From: an uncultured Lachnobacterium sp.
GTDB taxonomy: Bacteria > Bacillota > Clostridia > Lachnospirales > Lachnospiraceae
NCBI GenBank assembly: GCA_900552085.1
Contig: URYB01000085.1
Coordinates: forward strand, 1 to 9,507
Direction: 5' to 3'
Length of the DNA: 9,507 bases
Shown here: positions 6,392 to 9,507 of the stretch, in pieces
Layout: each line of letters opens with the position of its first letter
How positions within the stretch are numbered: position 1 is the stretch's first letter
The notes under the pieces: model-generated
The model's input: the letters and a program-made list of their open reading frames with translations, nothing else
What the model was told of the DNA's origin: nothing
Database searches by the model: none
Translations under genes and position numbers: made by a program

Positions 6392-6415
6392 TTAATTTTA
6401 GAAAAGAGGAACATT

Positions 6416-8416
6416 ATGAAGAATTTTGACAAGTATGAGAGACAGTATTTCCTTCCACCAGTATGTGAGTATGACTGGGTAAAGAAAGATTACATAGAGA
6501 AGGCACCTATCTGGTGTTCGGTAGATTTAAGAGATGGCAATCAGGCACTGATTGAGCCAATGAGCCTGGATGAGAAGCTGGAATTCTTCCAGATGCTTGT
6601 AGATATTGGATTTAAGGAAATTGAAGTTGGTTTCCCGGCAGCATCTGAGACAGAGTTCATTTTTATGCGTACCTTGATCGAGCGTGATATGATTCCGGAT
6701 GATGTAACCGTACAGGTACTTACACAGGCCAGAGAACATATTATTAAAAAGACATTTGAAGCTGTAAAAGGTGCACCACATGCAGTGATTCATCTGTACA
6801 ACTCTACCTCTGTTGCACAGAGAGAACAGGTATTTAAGAAAGATAAGGAACAGATCAAGAAACTTGCCGTAGACGGTGCAGAATTGTTAAAGAAACTGGC
6901 ATCTGAGACAGATGGAGATTTCTCTTTCGAATATAGCCCGGAGAGTTTCCATGGTACAGAAGTAGAGTATGCAGTTGAAGTTTGTAACGCAGTTCTTGAT
7001 GTATGGCAGCCAAGCGGAAAGCAGAAGGCAATTATCAATATTCCTGCAACCGTTGAGACTGCTATGCCACATGTATTTGCAACACAGATCGAGTATGTGA
7101 GCAAGAACCTGAAATATCGTGATAATGTAGTATTAAGTCTTCATCCACATAACGACAGAGGATCTGGTGTCAGTGATGCTGAGTTAGGACTTTTGGCAGG
7201 CGCTGACCGTATCGAGGGAACATTGTTTGGAAATGGTGAGCGTACTGGTAATGTAGATATCATCACACTTGCAATGAACATGTTTTCATATGGTATCGAT
7301 CCGCAGCTTGACTTTGCCAATATGCCGCAGATTCGCGAAAAATATGAGCGCCTGACAAGAATGCAGGTAAATGACCGTGCTCCATATGCCGGAGATCTTG
7401 TATTCTCTGCATTTTCCGGATCGCATCAGGATGCGATTGCAAAAGGTATGGCGTGGAGAGAAGAAAAGAAGCTTAAGACATGGACGGTTCCGTATCTTCC
7501 AATTGATCCGGTGGATGTGGGAAGAACTTATGACAGTGATGTTATCCGTATCAACAGCCAGTCCGGAAAGGGAGGAATCAGTTATATTCTGAAACAGAAC
7601 TTTTCTATTTCTATGCCTGTTGCAATGCGAGAGGAAGTTGGATATGCCGTAAAGCAGGTTTCTGATGAGGAACATAAGGAACTTTCTCCACAGTGGGTAT
7701 ATGAGATCTTCGAGGAGAATTACGTAAACCGTATGCCGTACTTTACCGTTGGTGAATGTCATTTCAAGCAGAACGATGGAATTATGGCTGAGGCAAGCAT
7801 TAATTTTGGCGGAAAGACAACAGTTGTAGATGCAAATGGTAATGGCCGTCTGGACGCTGTCAGCAATACATTAAAGCAGTTCTTTAGCATTAGCTATGAA
7901 CTGTCTACCTATGAGGAGCACGCACTTTCCCATGGTTCATCTTCTAAGGCTATCGCGTATGTAGGAATTACCTGCGACGGAAAGAATTACTGGGGCGTTG
8001 GTATGGATGAAGATATCATCAAGGCATCTATCAGTGCACTGGTAGTTGCGGTAAACAAATTGCCACAGATTCAGCACAATGAAGAAGGACAGGATGAGCG
8101 TCTGACTGCAATGCTCAATTATATTCAGAATAACTATCAGACCGTCACATTGGAGAGCGTTGCGGAACAGTTCCATTTATCTGAGCCATATGTATCCAAG
8201 TATATCAAAGATAAGTCCGGAAAGACATTTGGAGAGCATGTGGCACATATTCGTATGAAACGTGCGAAGACGCTTCTGAAAAATGGAAATATGACCGTTG
8301 AGAATATCGCTTATGCTATTGGATATCAGAATGTAGAGCATTTTAACCGTACATTCAAGAAGAGCTTTGATATGACACCGATTCAATATCGGAACGAAAG
8401 CCGCGAACAGAAATAA
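6416..8416 (+). CDS. leuA: 2-isopropylmalate synthase fused to a C-terminal AraC-family DNA-binding domain
   Basis: A 666-residue protein. Residues 1-549 form a complete long-type LeuA: the DRE-TIM barrel has DLRDGNQ (37-43), EIEVGFPAAS (68-77), the metal-binding HPHND (243-247) and GNGERTGN (272-279). The LeuA regulatory (dimer) domain, at about 440-549, has GNGRLDA (475-481). The enzyme condenses acetyl-CoA with 2-oxoisovalerate in the first committed step of leucine synthesis and is usually inhibited by leucine. LeuA normally ends near ALVVAVNKL (541-549). Here a polar linker (550-562) leads to about 100 residues with both AraC helix-turn-helices (578-602 and 625-659), including the signature GYQNVEHFNRTFKKSFDMTPIQYR region. 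The frame is unbroken with uniform codon use. The start follows AGAGGAA by four bases. No leuB, leuC or leuD is adjacent. The enzyme call is very safe; a DNA-binding role for the tail is inferred. Confidence 0.95.
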   Translation: MKNFDKYERQYFLPPVCEYDWVKKDYIEKAPIWCSVDLRDGNQALIEPMSLDEKLEFFQMLVDIGFKEIEVGFPAASETEFIFMRTLIERDMIPDDVTVQVLTQAREHIIKKTFEAVKGAPHAVIHLYNSTSVAQREQVFKKDKEQIKKLAVDGAELLKKLASETDGDFSFEYSPESFHGTEVEYAVEVCNAVLDVWQPSGKQKAIINIPATVETAMPHVFATQIEYVSKNLKYRDNVVLSLHPHNDRGSGVSDAELGLLAGADRIEGTLFGNGERTGNVDIITLAMNMFSYGIDPQLDFANMPQIREKYERLTRMQVNDRAPYAGDLVFSAFSGSHQDAIAKGMAWREEKKLKTWTVPYLPIDPVDVGRTYDSDVIRINSQSGKGGISYILKQNFSISMPVAMREEVGYAVKQVSDEEHKELSPQWVYEIFEENYVNRMPYFTVGECHFKQNDGIMAEASINFGGKTTVVDANGNGRLDAVSNTLKQFFSISYELSTYEEHALSHGSSSKAIAYVGITCDGKNYWGVGMDEDIIKASISALVVAVNKLPQIQHNEEGQDERLTAMLNYIQNNYQTVTLESVAEQFHLSEPYVSKYIKDKSGKTFGEHVAHIRMKRAKTLLKNGNMTVENIAYAIGYQNVEHFNRTFKKSFDMTPIQYRNESREQK

Positions 8417-8454
8417 TAAAAGTATCAAGTTTTCTATGAAAAGAGGAGAAAATT

Positions 8455-9183
8455 ATGAAAAGAAAAATGAGAGTGCTTGCATTATGTCTGGCGGGCGTAC
8501 TGGCAATTACAGGATTGTCAGCCGGCAAAGTGCAGGCTTCGCCGAAAGTTTATACAGGGAATAATCAAAATAATATATCCTATCTGATGGTTAATTATTC
8601 GGAAAGTTATAAATCAGGAAAAATCAAAGGCAAGTACACGTATACGATGCCAACACTGGTGGGAACTTCAAAGGCTGTGAAAAAAATTAATAAAGCATTA
8701 AAAGCAGGATACACAGCGTCACAGAAAGAGAAAGATGATCTCTGGGGTTATGTGAAAACGGATAGCAAAGATGATGCAGCGAATCGGAAGGTGGTATATG
8801 AACTGACTTCTACGTGTAAGGTAAGATACAATCAAAAGGGATACATCTCTTTTTCTTATGACCATTACTGGTTTGCAGGTGGCGTATCCAATATCTGGAC
8901 AGATGGCATGACGTTTGATTTGAAAACAGGAAAGAAGTTAAGTATTTCAGATGTTGTATCTGGAAGCGATACAAAGATTCGCAAAAAGATTCTTGCAAAA
9001 TACGAGAAGAAGAATGGAGAACTTGGAGAACTCGGACAGGATGAAATCCTGAAAGATACCAAGATGAAAGATTTCCAATTCTATCTGAATAAAGACGGAA
9101 ACGTCGTTGTATGCTTTGGACCATATCAGCCGGGTGGTGGTAATGGAAAGAGCACGATTACATTAAAAAGCAATTTGAAGTAA
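8455..9183 (+). CDS. Secreted DUF4163/DUF3298-type protein (RsiV-like extracellular domain)
   Basis: A 242-residue protein with a clear Sec signal peptide: MKRKMR, a hydrophobic core at 7-23, and a likely type I cleavage site after VQA (26-28). No lipobox is present. The mature part has the two-domain look of DUF4163 (about 38-110; KYTYTMPTL, KAVKKINKAL) and DUF3298 (about 125-238; YWFAGGVSNIWTDGMTFDLKTGKKLSISDVV, then FYLNKDGNVVVCFGPYQPGGGNG). Similar domains occur in the extracellular part of anti-sigma factor RsiV and in the N-terminal part of PdaC-like deacetylases. Here there is no membrane anchor, zinc-finger anti-sigma or enzyme domain, so the function is unknown; a secreted or wall-associated binding protein is possible. 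GAGGAG at 8443-8448 lies six bases before the ATG. The leuA stop is 38 bases upstream with no terminator or clear promoter, so co-transcription with leuA is likely. Confidence 0.8.
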   Translation: MKRKMRVLALCLAGVLAITGLSAGKVQASPKVYTGNNQNNISYLMVNYSESYKSGKIKGKYTYTMPTLVGTSKAVKKINKALKAGYTASQKEKDDLWGYVKTDSKDDAANRKVVYELTSTCKVRYNQKGYISFSYDHYWFAGGVSNIWTDGMTFDLKTGKKLSISDVVSGSDTKIRKKILAKYEKKNGELGELGQDEILKDTKMKDFQFYLNKDGNVVVCFGPYQPGGGNGKSTITLKSNLK

Positions 9184-9185
9184 AG

Positions 9186-9209
9186 AAAAGGAGCCGAAAG
9201 GCTCCTTTT
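9186..9209. terminator. Rho-independent terminator, usable on both strands
   Basis: A perfect 10-bp stem (AAAAGGAGCC with GGCTCCTTTT) closes a GAAA tetraloop of the GNRA type. It begins two bases after the stop of the secreted protein gene and lies eight bases past the end of the convergent dehydrogenase gene. The A/T ends of the stem supply a short U run in either direction. Confidence 0.9.
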
Positions 9210-9217
9210 CGTGTAAT

Positions 9218-9507
9218 TTAAATTGTTTCTGCGATATGTCTTGCTACATATACACCGGATGCAGATGCATGGGAAAGAGAGTGTGTAACACCGCTTCCGT
9301 CACCGATAATATAAAGACCCGAATATTTACTCTGCAGGTGTTCGTCAATCTCTACTTCCATATTGTAGAATTTTACTTCGACACCATACAGAAGGGTATC
9401 GTCGTTTGCGGTTCCCGGTGCAATCTTATCCAATGCGTAGATCATTTCAATAATTCCGTCAAGAATACGCTTTGGAAGAACAAGGCTCAAATCACCCGGT
9501 GTAGCAG
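9218..9507 (-). CDS. FAD-dependent dehydrogenase (COG2509 type), C-terminal part
   Basis: The frame is open from the right edge down to the TAA at 9220-9218, giving 95 residues; the N-terminal FAD-binding region is outside the window. The visible end starts ATPGDLSLVLPKRILDGIIEMI and continues DKIAPGTANDDTLLYGVEVKFYN. It closes with GLYIIGDGSGVTHSLSHASASGVYVARHIAE, a typical C-terminal FAD-contact motif in which GDG-x-G binds the flavin phosphate side. This matches the uncharacterised NAD(P)/FAD-dependent dehydrogenase group COG2509, common in Firmicutes; its substrate is not known. A TTG at 9490 could be taken as a start but the frame and homology-like sequence run through it. The gene is convergent with the secreted-protein gene and shares its terminator. 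Confidence 0.85.
   Translation of the reverse strand, partial: ATPGDLSLVLPKRILDGIIEMIYALDKIAPGTANDDTLLYGVEVKFYNMEVEIDEHLQSKYSGLYIIGDGSGVTHSLSHASASGVYVARHIAETI

Noticed and set aside
6394..6408. AATTTTAGAAAAGAG before leuA as a CodY box.
   Set aside because: It matches the AATTTTCWGAAAATT consensus at only about 9 of 15 positions, and such a score is easily reached by chance in AT-rich DNA.
7286..7762. Long minus-strand open frame (158 codons) opposite leuA.
   Set aside because: It lies wholly antisense to strongly conserved LeuA sequence, has no recognisable domain and no convincing ribosome binding site.
8111..8416. Internal ATG at 8111 giving a separate 101-residue AraC-type DNA-binding protein.
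   Set aside because: The nearest purine-rich sequences (GAAGGA at 8084-8089, AGGA at 8091-8094) are too far upstream, and the frame from LeuA is unbroken. A minor internal product is still possible but the sequence does not support it.
8455..8550. Secreted protein as a lipoprotein because of C11 in the signal sequence.
   Set aside because: The residues before C11 (LAL) do not fit a lipobox, the cysteine is too near the N-terminus, and a normal AxA-type site occurs at 26-28.

Overview
The window looks like a chromosomal piece of a low-to-moderate GC Firmicute, most likely a gut Lachnospiraceae (Clostridia). This placement is inferred from strong AGGAG-type ribosome binding sites, sigma-A-like promoters, a CIRCE heat-shock operator, a cytosolic LacI-sensor/GGDEF protein and HtpG with acidic insertions. 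No rRNA, tRNA, CRISPR array, insertion sequence or phage gene is visible, and base composition is fairly even. This is mostly core genome with a few unusual genes.

Layout. (1) Bases 1-1025, plus strand: the 3' end of a parvulin-type (PpiC/PrsA-like) foldase, then a PAP2 membrane phosphatase. The pair ends in a hairpin that also ends the convergent htpG. (2) Bases 1035-3352: htpG (Hsp90) on the minus strand, with a clear promoter and a perfect CIRCE element just upstream of its -35, in a divergent intergenic region. (3) Bases 3353-4374, plus strand: a FlK-like hot-dog thioesterase overlapping by one base a PD-(D/E)XK nuclease-like protein (sce7726-type) with a poly-Arg tail. (4) Bases 4456-6285: a cytosolic diguanylate cyclase with a LacI/GalR-type ligand-binding domain, served by its own extended -10 promoter. 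(5) Bases 6286-6415: an AT-rich intergenic region with a 21-bp inverted repeat overlapping a candidate promoter. (6) Bases 6416-8416: a complete 2-isopropylmalate synthase (LeuA) fused in frame to an AraC-family DNA-binding domain. (7) Bases 8455-9183: a secreted DUF4163/DUF3298-type protein, then a strong terminator. (8) Bases 9218-9507, minus strand: the C-terminal part of a COG2509-type FAD-dependent dehydrogenase, cut by the window edge.

The most notable object is the LeuA-AraC fusion. The first committed enzyme of leucine synthesis, with its leucine-sensing regulatory domain, carries a two-HTH DNA-binding module at its C-terminus. The gene has no T-box or leader peptide, but a long dyad lies over its promoter. 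Together these suggest a single protein that makes the pathway intermediate, senses leucine and may control transcription, possibly of its own gene. This is inference and needs binding data.
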